Origin: Actinomycetes bacterium
GTDB taxonomy: Bacteria > Actinomycetota > Acidimicrobiia > Acidimicrobiales > JAJYXR01
Direction of reading: 5' to 3'
Assembly: GCA_021801795.1 (NCBI GenBank)
Contig: JAJYXR010000027.1
Span: 1-64,000 of the forward strand
Length of the DNA stretch: 64,000 nucleotides
In this document: positions 33,535 to 42,138 of the stretch, piece by piece
Layout: each line of letters starts with the position of its first letter
Position numbering within the stretch: position 1 is the first letter of the stretch
Notes under the pieces: generated by a model
What the model saw: the letters and a program-made list of their open reading frames with translations, nothing else
The model's database searches: none
Told to the model about the DNA's origin: nothing
Position numbers and translations under genes: made by a program

Positions 33535-33556
33535 AAGTTGTCCTACAGTCCAACTT
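33535..33556. promoter_or_regulatory. Inverted repeat upstream of the SGNH-like gene
   Basis: AAGTTG and CAACTT arms are separated by 10 bp in a locally AT-rich stretch between the ACAD stop and the SGNH-like start. It could be an operator or a terminator stem for the ACAD pair. Confidence 0.3.
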
Positions 33557-33586
33557 ATCGCGCTCAGGGTGGTTGTTTGGCCTACG

Positions 33587-34702
33587 CTAAAGCAAGGCGC
33601 CACGATCCGCGCGAAACGTGTCCATTGGCTGGGCTTGACCCTGGAGCGGAGGTGCAGGATCGGGGACGAGGCTGGCGAGAACACGCCGCCTGTGGAAGGT
33701 CACGTCGCCCCATGCCGAGGCCAGCGACCAGGCCCGCTTCGCCCACAGGTGCAGGTCGCACTCGGAGGTGTAACCGACCGCACCGTGCACCTGGAGTGCG
33801 GTTCTGGACGCCAGCAGAGCCGCCTGGGACGCCAGCGCCTTCGCGACCGACGCGTCGCGGCTGGCCGTGGCATCACCCGAGGCACCAGAGGCTGCAGCAC
33901 GCCACACGGCCGGCCTGGCGAACTCGACCCTCACTGCCACATCGGCCAGCTGGTGCTTGACCGCCTGGAAGCTTCCGATCTGGCGACCGAACTGGCGCCG
34001 CTGCCCTGCATATGAGACCGCCATGTCGAGCATCCCTGCACCGAGGCCCACCAGCATCGCTGCCGTCGCAGTCGCCCCCCGGTCGGTCACCGCCACGGAG
34101 ATGGAACGAACCTGCTCTCCCGAGACCACGGGCAGGGCGCGGCTGGAACCTAGGTCCACCCGAGCGAACCGCCGGGTGCCGTCGAGGCCGCGTCTCACCT
34201 CGGTTACGCAGTCCGCGGGGTCGAGGGCCCAGATGGCGTCTGGTGCCGCGAGCAGCACCAGGTCTGCTTCGCCCGCCGCATGCACCAGGATGCCCGGGCT
34301 CGCCACCGAGGAGTCGAGGGTGCCGACTGCGACCACGGCATCGCCTGAGGCAACTCTTTCCAGCCAGCCCGGAGCTGGAGGCCAGCCGACCAAGCGATCC
34401 AGGTCGTCGAGCAGCCCAGCCCCGACTGCCGCGGTATCCACCAGAGGCTCCGGAAGGGCCATCCTTCCCGCCTCCTCTGCGATCAGCGCCATCTCGAAAT
34501 CTGAAAGACCCATGCCACCATAGGCTTCAGGTACCCTCACACCCAGGACTCCGATCTCGGCCAGGCGCTTCCAACGCTCCGTCGACCAGCCCCTGTCCCC
34601 GTCCCAGGCATCTCGGATGTGCTGAGCGCTGCACTCCTTGTCGCAGAAGCTCCTAAACGCTCCCGCCAGCTCCTGCTGGTCCAGATCCGGGCCGAGCCTC
34701 AC
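33587..34702 (-). CDS. Acyl-CoA dehydrogenase, small/partner subunit
   Basis: 371 residues. The start is the GTG at 34702, preceded by GGGGAG, because further upstream frames have no good site. ACAD features: 'GVLGVRVPEAYGGMGLSDFE', RRQFGRQIGSFQAVKHQLAD, LQVHGAVGYTSECDLHLWAK. The central domain is short, as in partner subunits. It pairs with the ACAD encoded immediately upstream on this strand. A second heterotetrameric ACAD of the island is inferred. Confidence 0.92.
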   Translation of the reverse strand: MRLGPDLDQQELAGAFRSFCDKECSAQHIRDAWDGDRGWSTERWKRLAEIGVLGVRVPEAYGGMGLSDFEMALIAEEAGRMALPEPLVDTAAVGAGLLDDLDRLVGWPPAPGWLERVASGDAVVAVGTLDSSVASPGILVHAAGEADLVLLAAPDAIWALDPADCVTEVRRGLDGTRRFARVDLGSSRALPVVSGEQVRSISVAVTDRGATATAAMLVGLGAGMLDMAVSYAGQRRQFGRQIGSFQAVKHQLADVAVRVEFARPAVWRAAASGASGDATASRDASVAKALASQAALLASRTALQVHGAVGYTSECDLHLWAKRAWSLASAWGDVTFHRRRVLASLVPDPAPPLQGQAQPMDTFRADRGALL

Positions 34703-34718
34703 CGACAGCTCCCCACCA

Positions 34719-35894
34719 TCATCGCGGCAGGCCCAGGACCCGCTCGGCGACCACGTTGCGCTGTATCTCGTTGGTTCCCGCGTAGATCGGACCGGCCAGC
34801 GAGAACAGGTAGCCATCCATCCAGTCCCCCGGTCGGCCCTCCTCGGAGAGCAGCTCGGCTTCCGCGCCTAGGAGGGCGAGCGCCGTGGCATGTATCGCCA
34901 GGTCCGTCTCCGACCAGAAGATCTTGTTCATGGAGGCCTCGGACCCTGCCTTTCCCCCCGAGGCCAGCCGGGTGGCCGCGGCATATGTAGCCAGCCGGTA
35001 GGCCTCCGCGTCGATCCAGGCGGAGGCAACTGCATCTGCGTGCATCGCGGCCAGATCCCGGTCGCGGCTGGCAACTTCTGACCAGAGCTCCACCAGGCGG
35101 TTCGCCGCCACCGTGTACCGGGCTGGGCTGCGGAGGTTCAGCCCGCGCTCCGAACCGGCAGTCGCCATGGCCACCTCCCATCCCTGTCCTGGCTCACCCA
35201 GCACCTGGTCGACCGGCACCTCTACGTCGTCGAAGAAGACCTCCGCGAAGCCGGGCTCACCGTCGAGCTGGGCAATGGGCCGAACGGTGACGCCAGGCGC
35301 ATCCATGGGTACCAGGAAGTAGGTAAGTCCCCGGTGGCGCTCCGTGTCAGGATCGCTCCGGAACAAGCCAAAGAGCCAGTCTGCGTAGGCACCGCGGGAG
35401 CACCAGGTCTTCTGGCCGTTCAGCACCCAACCGTCCGAACCGCGCCTATCGGCTCTGCTCCTTATGCCGGCCAGGTCGCTCCCGGCATCGGGCTCTGACC
35501 ATCCCTGGCACCAGACCTCCTCGGCCGAGGCCATGGGAGGCAGGAAACGCTCCCTCTGCTCGGGGGTGCCGAACTCGAGCAGGGTGGGCGCCAGCAGGAA
35601 GATGCCATTCTGTCCAACCCGCAACGGCGCTCCCGAGCGCCAGTACTCCTCCTCGAAGACGAGCCACTCCATGACACCGAGTCCTCGACCCCCGTAGCGC
35701 TGCGGCCAGGAGACCACCGACCACCGATTCTCGAACATCAGCCTTTCCCAGGCCCGATGGGCCTCGAATCCCTCAGGGGTGTCCAGGGAGGGCAGTGGAC
35801 CAGTCCCCCTCGACACGCTCGGCACGTTGGCCTCGAGCCAGGCACGGGCCTCGGCACGGAACGCCTCCTGCTCTGGGGTGAACGACAGGTCCAT
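34719..35894 (-). CDS. Acyl-CoA dehydrogenase, catalytic-type subunit
   Basis: 391 residues (MDLSFTPEQEAF). Motifs: EVWCQGWSEPDAGSDLAGI, LNGQKTWCSRGAYADW, 'IYAGTNEIQRNVVAERVLGL'. Ala replaces the MCAD-type Glu and the base is probably the Glu in AGSERGLNL. The start lies 9 bp from operator C, opposite the thiolase gene. It would introduce a double bond into a CoA ester for the divergent thiolase pathway. Confidence 0.95.
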   Translation of the reverse strand: MDLSFTPEQEAFRAEARAWLEANVPSVSRGTGPLPSLDTPEGFEAHRAWERLMFENRWSVVSWPQRYGGRGLGVMEWLVFEEEYWRSGAPLRVGQNGIFLLAPTLLEFGTPEQRERFLPPMASAEEVWCQGWSEPDAGSDLAGIRSRADRRGSDGWVLNGQKTWCSRGAYADWLFGLFRSDPDTERHRGLTYFLVPMDAPGVTVRPIAQLDGEPGFAEVFFDDVEVPVDQVLGEPGQGWEVAMATAGSERGLNLRSPARYTVAANRLVELWSEVASRDRDLAAMHADAVASAWIDAEAYRLATYAAATRLASGGKAGSEASMNKIFWSETDLAIHATALALLGAEAELLSEEGRPGDWMDGYLFSLAGPIYAGTNEIQRNVVAERVLGLPR

Positions 35895-35902
35895 GACGCC
35901 TC

Positions 35903-35925
35903 AAATCTGACACACCGACAGATTT
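35903..35925. promoter_or_regulatory. Operator site C (divergent ACAD/thiolase)
   Basis: AAATCTGACA and CGACAGATTT flank CAC; the palindrome is imperfect at two inner positions. It sits 9 bp from the ACAD ATG and 17-18 bp from the thiolase ATG, so one site can control both. Confidence 0.75.
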
Positions 35926-35942
35926 TAGGCAACAATGGTCCA

Positions 35943-37076
35943 ATGCCCCAAGCAGTGATCGTCGACGCGCTCCGCAGCCCCATCGGACGAAGGGCAGGTG
36001 CCCTGGCACACTGGCACCCGGTGGACCTGGCCGCCGAGGTCCTGTCCGCTTTAGTGGCACGCAATGACCTGGATCCGGCCCTCGTAGAGGACGTGATCAT
36101 GGGATGCACGATGACCGTGGGCGAGCAGGCCATGAACATAGGTCGCAACGCCGCGCTCGCTGCAGGCTTCCCTGCCTCCGTGCCAGGCACCACGGTGGAC
36201 CGGCAGTGCGGATCTGCCCAGCAGGCCATCCACTTCGCCGCCCAGGCAGTGCTCTCAGGGGCTATGGAGGTGGTGGTGGCTGCCGGTGTCGAGTCCATGA
36301 GCAGGGTGCCAATAGGATCGACCACGGACCCCGGACCCGGCGAGGCATACGGTCCGCGTTACCTGGCCCGCTACGAGCTCGTCCACCAGGGCCTCTGCGC
36401 GGAGGAGATGGGCCGTAGATGGGGCTCCACCCGCGAGGACATGGACTCCTTCGCCCTCTCCTCCCACCAGCGAGCTGCCCACGCCGCCAGCGAAGGGCGC
36501 TTCGAGCGCGAGATGCTCCTGATCGAAGGCATCGGCTCCGACGAAGGCATCCGGCGCGACACCAGCCTCCAGAAGCTGGCTGGGCTGCCGCCCGCCTTCA
36601 CAGAGGACGGAGCGGTCACCGCCGGCAACTCCTCGCAGATCTCCGACGGTGCCGCAGCCGTGCTGGTGATGAGCGAGGAACGGGCCTCTTCACTCGGGCT
36701 CGTCCCACGAGCCAGGTTCCACACCTTCGCGGTCGCCGGGGACGATCCCGAGCTCATGCTGAGTGCCGTGATACCAGCCACCCGCCTGGTGCTGGCCAAG
36801 GCGAAACTGGCGTTAGAGGACATGGACGTGATCGAGGTGAACGAGGCCTTCGCATCCGTGGTGCTGGCATGGGCTAGCGAGCTGCACCCCGACATGTCCA
36901 GGGTGAACCCTAACGGCGGCGCGATAGCCCTCGGGCATCCCACAGGATGCTCCGGGGCGCGCATCATGGCTACCCTGCTCTGCGAGCTCGAACGCACCGG
37001 TGGCCGCTACGGGCTCCAGGCCATCTGCGAGGGCGGTGGCCTGGCCAACGCCACCATCATCGAGCGCCTTGGATGA
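35943..37076 (+). CDS. Acetyl-CoA acyltransferase (thiolase, FadA6/FadA5-like)
   Basis: 377 residues from the ATG giving MPQAVIVDALRSPIGRR. Complete thiolase active site: nucleophilic Cys in TVDRQCGSAQQAIHFAA, IEVNEAFASVVLAWA, His in GGAIALGHPTGCSGAR and the second Cys in AICEGGGLAN. It cleaves beta-ketoacyl-CoA with CoA. In the mycobacterial steroid-ring regulon, FadA6 performs late thiolysis beside EchA20/IpdAB. No clear ribosome-binding site; the operator lies 18 bp upstream, suggesting a leaderless message. Confidence 0.95.
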   Translation: MPQAVIVDALRSPIGRRAGALAHWHPVDLAAEVLSALVARNDLDPALVEDVIMGCTMTVGEQAMNIGRNAALAAGFPASVPGTTVDRQCGSAQQAIHFAAQAVLSGAMEVVVAAGVESMSRVPIGSTTDPGPGEAYGPRYLARYELVHQGLCAEEMGRRWGSTREDMDSFALSSHQRAAHAASEGRFEREMLLIEGIGSDEGIRRDTSLQKLAGLPPAFTEDGAVTAGNSSQISDGAAAVLVMSEERASSLGLVPRARFHTFAVAGDDPELMLSAVIPATRLVLAKAKLALEDMDVIEVNEAFASVVLAWASELHPDMSRVNPNGGAIALGHPTGCSGARIMATLLCELERTGGRYGLQAICEGGGLANATIIERLG

Positions 37077-37079
37077 TCC

Positions 37080-37257
37080 GGCGCTGCCCGGCCCCGCTGC
37101 CCGGCCCCGCTGGCAGGCCGGACCCCGCTGGCAGGTCGGACCCCGCTGACCGACCCCGCTGGCAGGCCGGACCCCGCTGGCAGGTCGGACCCCGCTGGCA
37201 GGTCGGACCCCGCTGACCGACCCCGCTGACCGACCCCGCTGGCAGGTCGGACCCCGA
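37080..37257. repeat. GC-rich tandem repeat between thiolase and operator D
   Basis: About 180 bp of mixed 18-bp (gaccccgctggcaggtcg) and 12-bp (gaccgaccccgct) units run from just after the thiolase stop to the base before operator D. Repeat expansion here would change only the distance between the two genes. Confidence 0.92.
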
Positions 37258-37278
37258 TTTCTGACGCTCCGTCAGAAT
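37258..37278. promoter_or_regulatory. Operator site D
   Basis: Arms TTTCTGACG and CGTCAGAAT around CTC, one mismatch in 9. It lies 16 bp upstream of the DUF35 ATG and immediately after the tandem repeat. Confidence 0.82.
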
Positions 37279-37294
37279 AGAGTAAGGTGCCTCC

Positions 37295-37879
37295 ATGCCC
37301 TCCAGCGAACGAGCAGGCCGCCCGGCAGGCCATGGCGAAGCCCACCAGCGGGTGGCGGCGGTAGACGGGTGGTTCACGCTCGACGGGGCCGGACCGGCCC
37401 TCATCGGCCAGCGCTGTAAGGCCTGTAAGACCTTCGTGTTCCCACCCACCGCCTCATGGTGCCCTAACCCCCTGTGCGCCGACACCGAGATGGAGGAGGT
37501 GGAGCTGAGCAGGAGGGGAAGTATCTGGTCCTTTACGAACGCCTGCTACCAGCCACCTGCTCCGTACGTGGCGCGAGAGCCCTACGAGCCGTTCTCGATA
37601 GCCGCGGTAGAGCTGGAGGCCGAGCAGATGGTGGTGCTGGGGCAGATGGTCAGAGGAACGCGCGTTGAGGACCTCCACGTAGGCGATCAGGTGGAGCTGG
37701 TGCTCGACACGCTCTACGAGGACACCGACCGGGAGTACCTGGTCTGGAAGTGGAAGCCGGTGGGAGCAGAGCCGGCAGGTGGCTACGGTGACCGATCTGG
37801 TGACCGGTCTGGCGGCAGCGGTCCGAAGAAGAGCTCTGCAGGTGGGAACCGGATGGCGGAACGGCGGCGCGATGGCTGA
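37295..37879 (+). CDS. DUF35 zinc-ribbon OB-fold protein
   Basis: 194 residues. The zinc ribbon is IGQRCKACKTFVFPPTASWC plus PNPLC; the OB-fold is RGSIWSFTNACYQPPAPYVA and 'VGDQVELVLDTLYEDTDREY'. The tail is Gly/Ser/Lys-rich. The next gene (Ltp2-like) starts eight bases inside its end. This DUF35-Ltp pairing mirrors ChsH2/Ltp2, where the DUF35 domain is required for retro-aldol cleavage of the steroid side chain. Confidence 0.93.
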   Translation: MPSSERAGRPAGHGEAHQRVAAVDGWFTLDGAGPALIGQRCKACKTFVFPPTASWCPNPLCADTEMEEVELSRRGSIWSFTNACYQPPAPYVAREPYEPFSIAAVELEAEQMVVLGQMVRGTRVEDLHVGDQVELVLDTLYEDTDREYLVWKWKPVGAEPAGGYGDRSGDRSGGSGPKKSSAGGNRMAERRRDG

Positions 37880-39149
37880 GTCGAGGCATGTCGCGGTGCT
37901 GGGTGCGGGTATGCACCCCTGGGGCAAGTGGGGCCGTAGCTTCGTGACCTACGGCCTCACTGCCGCCAGGGCGGCTCTCGACGACGCCGGGCTCGGCTGG
38001 ACGGACATAGAGCTCGTGTCCGGAGCCGACACCATCCGTAACGGTTACCCGGGGTTCGTATCCGGAGCCACCTTCGCCCAGGCCCTTGGGTGGAGCGGAT
38101 GCAGGGTGGCCAGCTCATACGCGGCGTGCGCGTCTGGTGCTGCGGCCATCGCGAACGCCAGAGCTCACATACTCGCGGGTCTGGTAGATGTAGCTCTCGT
38201 CGTAGGAGCGGACACCACGCCGAAGGGCTTCTTCGCCCCCATCGGTGGGGAGCGCCGCGACGATCCCGACTGGCTCAGGTTCCACCTCCTCGGGGCCACG
38301 AACCCCACCTACTTCGCTCTATACGCCAGAAGGAGGATGGCGCTGCACTCCACTACCGAGCAGGACCTGGCAGCCGTGAAGGTGAAGAACTCCAGGCATG
38401 GAGCAGCCAACCCATATGCGCGCTACCGAAAGGCGGTGAGCATCGAGGAGGTGCTTGCCTCGCCGATGGTGGCCGATCCGCTGAGGCTGATGGAGATATG
38501 CGCCACTTCTGACGGGGGGGCTGCCCTGGTGCTCTCATCCATGGACTTCGCCCGGCGCCACCTGGAGAAGCTGGGTGGTGGACACGGGGCAGGTTCCACC
38601 CATCGCTCGCAGTCCAGGCCACTGGCGAAGATCGCCGCGGTCTCCACCGTGACCCCGCGTTATCCGAGCACCGTGATAGAGATGCCACACTTCGCGACCG
38701 ACTCAGCGGTCACGCCCATCCCCCGCACCGCGGAAAACCGGCCGGACCTGCCGGACCACGCTACGGAGTTCAGGGCATCGATCGCGCGTGCTGCCTACGA
38801 AGAGGCGGGCGTGGCGCCCGAGGACGTAGACATCGCGGAGGTATACGACCTGTCGAGCGCGCTGGAGCTCGACTGGTACGAGGACATCGGCCTCTGCGAG
38901 AAGGGCGAGGCCGAGCACCTCCTGCGCTCCGGCTACACCGCCATCGGCGGAAGGGTGCCGGTGAACCCGAGCGGCGGCCTCTCGTCCTTCGGAGAGGCGA
39001 TTCCTGCCCAGGCAATCGCCCAGGTATGCGAGATCGTATGGCAGCTGCGCGGCGAGGCAGCCGGCCGCCAGGTGGAAGGAGCCCGGGTAGGCGTCAGCGC
39101 GAACCAGGGCCTCTTCGGGCACGGTTCCTCAGTCCTGCTCATCCGCTGA
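37872..39149 (+). CDS. Ltp2-like thiolase-fold protein (retro-aldolase candidate)
   Basis: 425 residues from the ATG inside the DUF35 3' end (MAESRHVAVLGAG). Thiolase fold with ASSYAACASGAAAIANARAH (Cys present), EVYDLSSALELDWYEDIGLC and RVPVNPSGGLSSFGEA, which I associate with Ltp2-type proteins. In M. tuberculosis Ltp2 with ChsH2 releases propionyl-CoA from the side chain. Here it could act on a side chain or ring-derived beta-hydroxyacyl-CoA. Convergent with ipdC across two hairpins. Confidence 0.92.
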   Translation: MAESRHVAVLGAGMHPWGKWGRSFVTYGLTAARAALDDAGLGWTDIELVSGADTIRNGYPGFVSGATFAQALGWSGCRVASSYAACASGAAAIANARAHILAGLVDVALVVGADTTPKGFFAPIGGERRDDPDWLRFHLLGATNPTYFALYARRRMALHSTTEQDLAAVKVKNSRHGAANPYARYRKAVSIEEVLASPMVADPLRLMEICATSDGGAALVLSSMDFARRHLEKLGGGHGAGSTHRSQSRPLAKIAAVSTVTPRYPSTVIEMPHFATDSAVTPIPRTAENRPDLPDHATEFRASIARAAYEEAGVAPEDVDIAEVYDLSSALELDWYEDIGLCEKGEAEHLLRSGYTAIGGRVPVNPSGGLSSFGEAIPAQAIAQVCEIVWQLRGEAAGRQVEGARVGVSANQGLFGHGSSVLLIR

Positions 39150-39179
39150 GCAAGCTGGCTCTCCTGGCCGGCTGCACCA

Positions 39180-39224
39180 CCAGGAGACTCTCCTGGCAGA
39201 CCGCACCATCAGGAGACTCTCCTG
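39180..39224. terminator. Two near-identical hairpins between convergent genes
   Basis: CCAGGAG-ACT-CTCCTGG (39180-39196) and CAGGAG-ACT-CTCCTG (39210-39224) lie in tandem between the Ltp2-like and ipdC stops. No U-tract follows. A bidirectional transcription end is plausible. Confidence 0.5.
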
Positions 39225-39283
39225 TCCGGCTGCGCTGTAGGTCTCGCAGTGGAACATCCAGCAGTGGACGCGGCCGGCGCCTT

Positions 39284-40357
39284 TCAGAGGCTCTGCATCC
39301 TGTCCAGGACCGCTCGAGCACCGGACACCACCTCGCCCACCAGATCGCTAACGCTCTCGAGGTCCTCTATCCTGCCCACTACCTGGCCTGTGGGGAGCAC
39401 GCCTGCATCTAGCCTGCCGTCGACCAGGGCCGCCTTGGTCATCATGGGGGCATTCGCGGCCATGAGGACCTGGGCGAAGGAGAGCTCCGACCCTCTTTTC
39501 ATGGCTAGGCCTTCTCGCACGATCCCCGGGAGGCTCAGGCCGCTATCGCGCCTGAAGGCACGAGCGCTCGCGAGGGCTCGAAACAGCCTGGCCAGGCTCC
39601 CCGATGCCTCCAGGCGCTCTACATACCCCGTAGCTATGACACGCTGTGGAGCTCCGTCGACAGCCCTGCTCACGACCGTGCCGGACAAGCCCGTGGAAAG
39701 GTAGCGAGCCTTCACCTCGTCTGGCACCGTCGACTCCTTGGTCAGGAGAAACCTGGTTCCCATGGCTATGCCGTCGGCCCCCCATGCGAGGGCTGCTGCG
39801 AGGCTCCTGCCATCGTGCATGCCGCCCGCCGCCAGCACCACCACTTCCCCTCCGACCGCGTCCACGACGTCTGGGACGAGCAGCGAGGTGGGCACCGATC
39901 CCGTGTGGCCGCCGCCTTCGGACCCCTGGGCTATGAGGGCGTCGACGCCGAGAGCAGCCACCTTCTCGGCATGGCGGCGCTGGGCGACGGTGGGCATCAC
40001 GACCACTCCCCCCTCCTTCAGCCGGTCGACCAGTCGCCCGGCGGGGGCGCCGACGACACTCGCCACCTGCACCCCCTCTTCGATGATCAGCGCCACCCTG
40101 GCGTCTACGTCGGCCGCATCCGCTCGGAAGTTCACGCCGAAGGGCTCCGTGGTGCGTGACCTCACCTCCCTGATGGCAGCCCTCAGCTCCTCCAGGCTCA
40201 TGGTGGCCGAGGCAAGTATCCCCAGCGCGCCCGCCTCGGCGCTGGCAACGACCAGGCGCGGCCCGGCCACCCAGCCCATCCCCGTCTGGACTATCGGATG
40301 GCGCACTGCCACCAGGTCGCAGAACCGGGTCACGATGGGTCGCTCGGCGCTCTTCAC
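39284..40357 (-). CDS. ipdC: IpdC-like flavin enzyme (nitronate monooxygenase fold)
   Basis: 357 residues. The GTG overlaps the ipdB stop (GTGA). The fold is the 2-nitropropane dioxygenase TIM barrel: RHPIVQTGMGWVAGPRLVVA, ALIAQGSEGGGHTGSVPTSL (FMN loop) and LAAGGMHDGRSLAAALAWGA. Length and position match mycobacterial IpdC (Rv3553), a flavin-dependent reductase needed for HIP ring breakdown. An apparent 633-residue frame extends upstream over ipdB but is a shadow. Confidence 0.95.
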   Translation of the reverse strand: MKSAERPIVTRFCDLVAVRHPIVQTGMGWVAGPRLVVASAEAGALGILASATMSLEELRAAIREVRSRTTEPFGVNFRADAADVDARVALIIEEGVQVASVVGAPAGRLVDRLKEGGVVVMPTVAQRRHAEKVAALGVDALIAQGSEGGGHTGSVPTSLLVPDVVDAVGGEVVVLAAGGMHDGRSLAAALAWGADGIAMGTRFLLTKESTVPDEVKARYLSTGLSGTVVSRAVDGAPQRVIATGYVERLEASGSLARLFRALASARAFRRDSGLSLPGIVREGLAMKRGSELSFAQVLMAANAPMMTKAALVDGRLDAGVLPTGQVVGRIEDLESVSDLVGEVVSGARAVLDRMQSL

Positions 40358-41145
40358 CGTCTCAGTTCCGACTCGCGGAGTCCACCAGGATCGAGAACCT
40401 CCCTGATCAGCTTCAGCTCCTCCACCGACGGCTCGCGCGTACTCGGCACGGCCTCGGGGCGCATGCCAACGCCCAGCTCGAAACCGGTGGCAGCCACTAC
40501 CTCTTCGAGGCTGACCGTGGGATGAAGGCTCCTCAGGCGCATGGAGCCGTCTGGGGTGTCGAAGTCGAGCACCGCCAGGTTCGTCACCACCACCCGGAGG
40601 TCGTGGAATCGGCGCACCGCCTCTGGCAGCTCCGCTGCACGGTCGTACCCGACACCGCAGACCACATCTACCTGCGCGACGAAACTGCGCGGCGAATGGT
40701 CGGGCACCCAGTAGCTCGTCGGATGGTTCAAGGTATTCCCCGGGGCTCCCCGCACACCTATGAGTTGGACCCTCGGCCGCTCCCGATCTCCTATGGCAGA
40801 GATGTTCTGGTTCCCGAACCGGTCCAGCTGGGTGGCCATCATCATCACGTGGCGCCGCCCCGACCACACCACATCGAAGACCCGACGGTATGGCATGGGG
40901 GCCTCTCGGAGCACCGTGTCGGGCAAGCTGCCGATGGGCGGGGTATCGGCCATAAGGGCCGCCTCCCCGTCGCTCAGGACGAGGTCGGGGCAGAATGTAA
41001 GGCGCGCCAGCCGGGCGCCCAGCGTCGGAATCACGCCGAAGGGGCTGGCCAGGATCTCCCCCGCTCCACGGAACGCGTCCGCACATGCTGCCACGCAGAT
41101 CTCTGCCCTCGTTGCACCCGCGTCGCTCAATGCCGACCAGCTCAT
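40354..41145 (-). CDS. ipdB: IpdB-like subunit of ring-opening hydrolase
   Basis: 263 residues. 'TRAEICVAACADAFRGAGEI', ARLARLTFCPDLVLSDGEA, GNQNISAIGDRERPRVQLIG and RGAPGNTLNHPTSYWVPDHS are close to mycobacterial IpdB. IpdAB has a class I CoA-transferase fold but works as a hydrolase that opens the last ring (ring C) of the steroid-derived COCHEA-CoA. It forms a heterotetramer with IpdA encoded upstream. 90 bp separate it from ipdA. Confidence 0.95.
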   Translation of the reverse strand: MSWSALSDAGATRAEICVAACADAFRGAGEILASPFGVIPTLGARLARLTFCPDLVLSDGEAALMADTPPIGSLPDTVLREAPMPYRRVFDVVWSGRRHVMMMATQLDRFGNQNISAIGDRERPRVQLIGVRGAPGNTLNHPTSYWVPDHSPRSFVAQVDVVCGVGYDRAAELPEAVRRFHDLRVVVTNLAVLDFDTPDGSMRLRSLHPTVSLEEVVAATGFELGVGMRPEAVPSTREPSVEELKLIREVLDPGGLRESELRR

Positions 41146-41235
41146 CCGGTTGTCCTCGCCGGCTGCAGACGATGTCTATAACCAACGCCCGCCCGCCTCA
41201 CCCGAAGATCGTTCGAGACGGCAGGATGGCAGCAC

Positions 41236-42138
41236 CTATGAACCACGCCCGCCTGCCTCGCCAGTCGCGGCCACCGCGCGGCGGTAGCCATCCTCATCCG
41301 GGGTCACGTAACGCTCCACGAAGGCAGACCATGATTCGCCAGAGCGCGCGGCTTCGACGTAGTCGCGCTGTAGCCGCTCGTCCCGTTCGTAGTCGGGGGG
41401 GCACGAGGTGAAGTGGGCTCCCAGAGGTGCTGGGGCCACCGCGTCGGTCATCAACCTGTTCACCACCACGCTGGCGAGGTCTCCTCCCTGCGCCAGCCCA
41501 CCCGGCTCCACCAGCCGCTCGGCGGTCACGAAACGTTTCTTCGCCGCACCGAGGAAAAGGTCGTCGAAGAACGGGTCTGGGCCGAGGACCTGGCCGTTAC
41601 CGTTCGTGTCTGCCTGGTTGACGTGGACGAAGGCGGCATCCAGCTCCAGGGCCGGCACGGCCAAAAGCTCCTCGTGCTCGCCGGTGCCGGCGTGGGGGTA
41701 CGGCGAGACCACTCTGCGAAACACCGGTACGCCGTCACCGGATCTAGTCCGTTCGACGTCAGACCCCAGTCCGGCCCGGGTGGGCAGGAACGGCACCCTC
41801 CAAGTCGCTGCCAGCAGCCCCAGGTAGATCATCCCCTCGTCGAGCTCCAGAGCCTCTACGGCACCACCTTCGCGTGCGGCCCGGAAGTGGGGGTCTAGCG
41901 CTATCGAATCCAGGGTGACGAAGCCGTAGACGACCTTCCGGACGCGCCCACCAGCACACAGGAGACCCACGTCGGGCCCACCGTAGGAGACCACGGTCAG
42001 GTCACGGACGGAGCTTCTGAGGATGGCTCTTACCACCGCCATGGGTTTGCGACGCGATCCCCAGCCGCCGAAGCCCACCGTCATCCCACTTCTCAGTTCG
42101 CCTACCAGCTCCTCCACCGATGCCGTCTTGTCAGTCAC
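41236..42138 (-). CDS. ipdA: IpdA-like subunit of ring-opening hydrolase
   Basis: 300 residues from the GTG giving TDKTASVEELVGELRSGMTV; GGAGG precedes it. SGMTVGFGGWGSRRKPMAVV is the CoA-transferase alpha glycine loop; 'VYGFVTLDSIALDPHFRAAR' and 'AAFVHVNQADTNGNGQVLGP' match IpdA. With IpdB it hydrolyses the final carbocyclic ring. The start lies in the last unit of an 18-bp array, each unit carrying GGAGG and GTG in frame, so alternative starts would add VPWRRQ repeats. No operator of the five-copy type was found upstream. Confidence 0.95.
   Translation of the reverse strand: MTDKTASVEELVGELRSGMTVGFGGWGSRRKPMAVVRAILRSSVRDLTVVSYGGPDVGLLCAGGRVRKVVYGFVTLDSIALDPHFRAAREGGAVEALELDEGMIYLGLLAATWRVPFLPTRAGLGSDVERTRSGDGVPVFRRVVSPYPHAGTGEHEELLAVPALELDAAFVHVNQADTNGNGQVLGPDPFFDDLFLGAAKKRFVTAERLVEPGGLAQGGDLASVVVNRLMTDAVAPAPLGAHFTSCPPDYERDERLQRDYVEAARSGESWSAFVERYVTPDEDGYRRAVAATGEAGGRGS

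Noticed and set aside
38503..38516. Sixth copy of the island operator (cttctgacgg)
   Set aside because: Only the left arm is present, inside the Ltp2-like coding region, with no matching right arm.
40357..41185. N-terminal extension of ipdC to 633 codons
   Set aside because: The extension is a shadow of ipdB in another frame; the GTG overlapping the ipdB stop gives the family length of 357.
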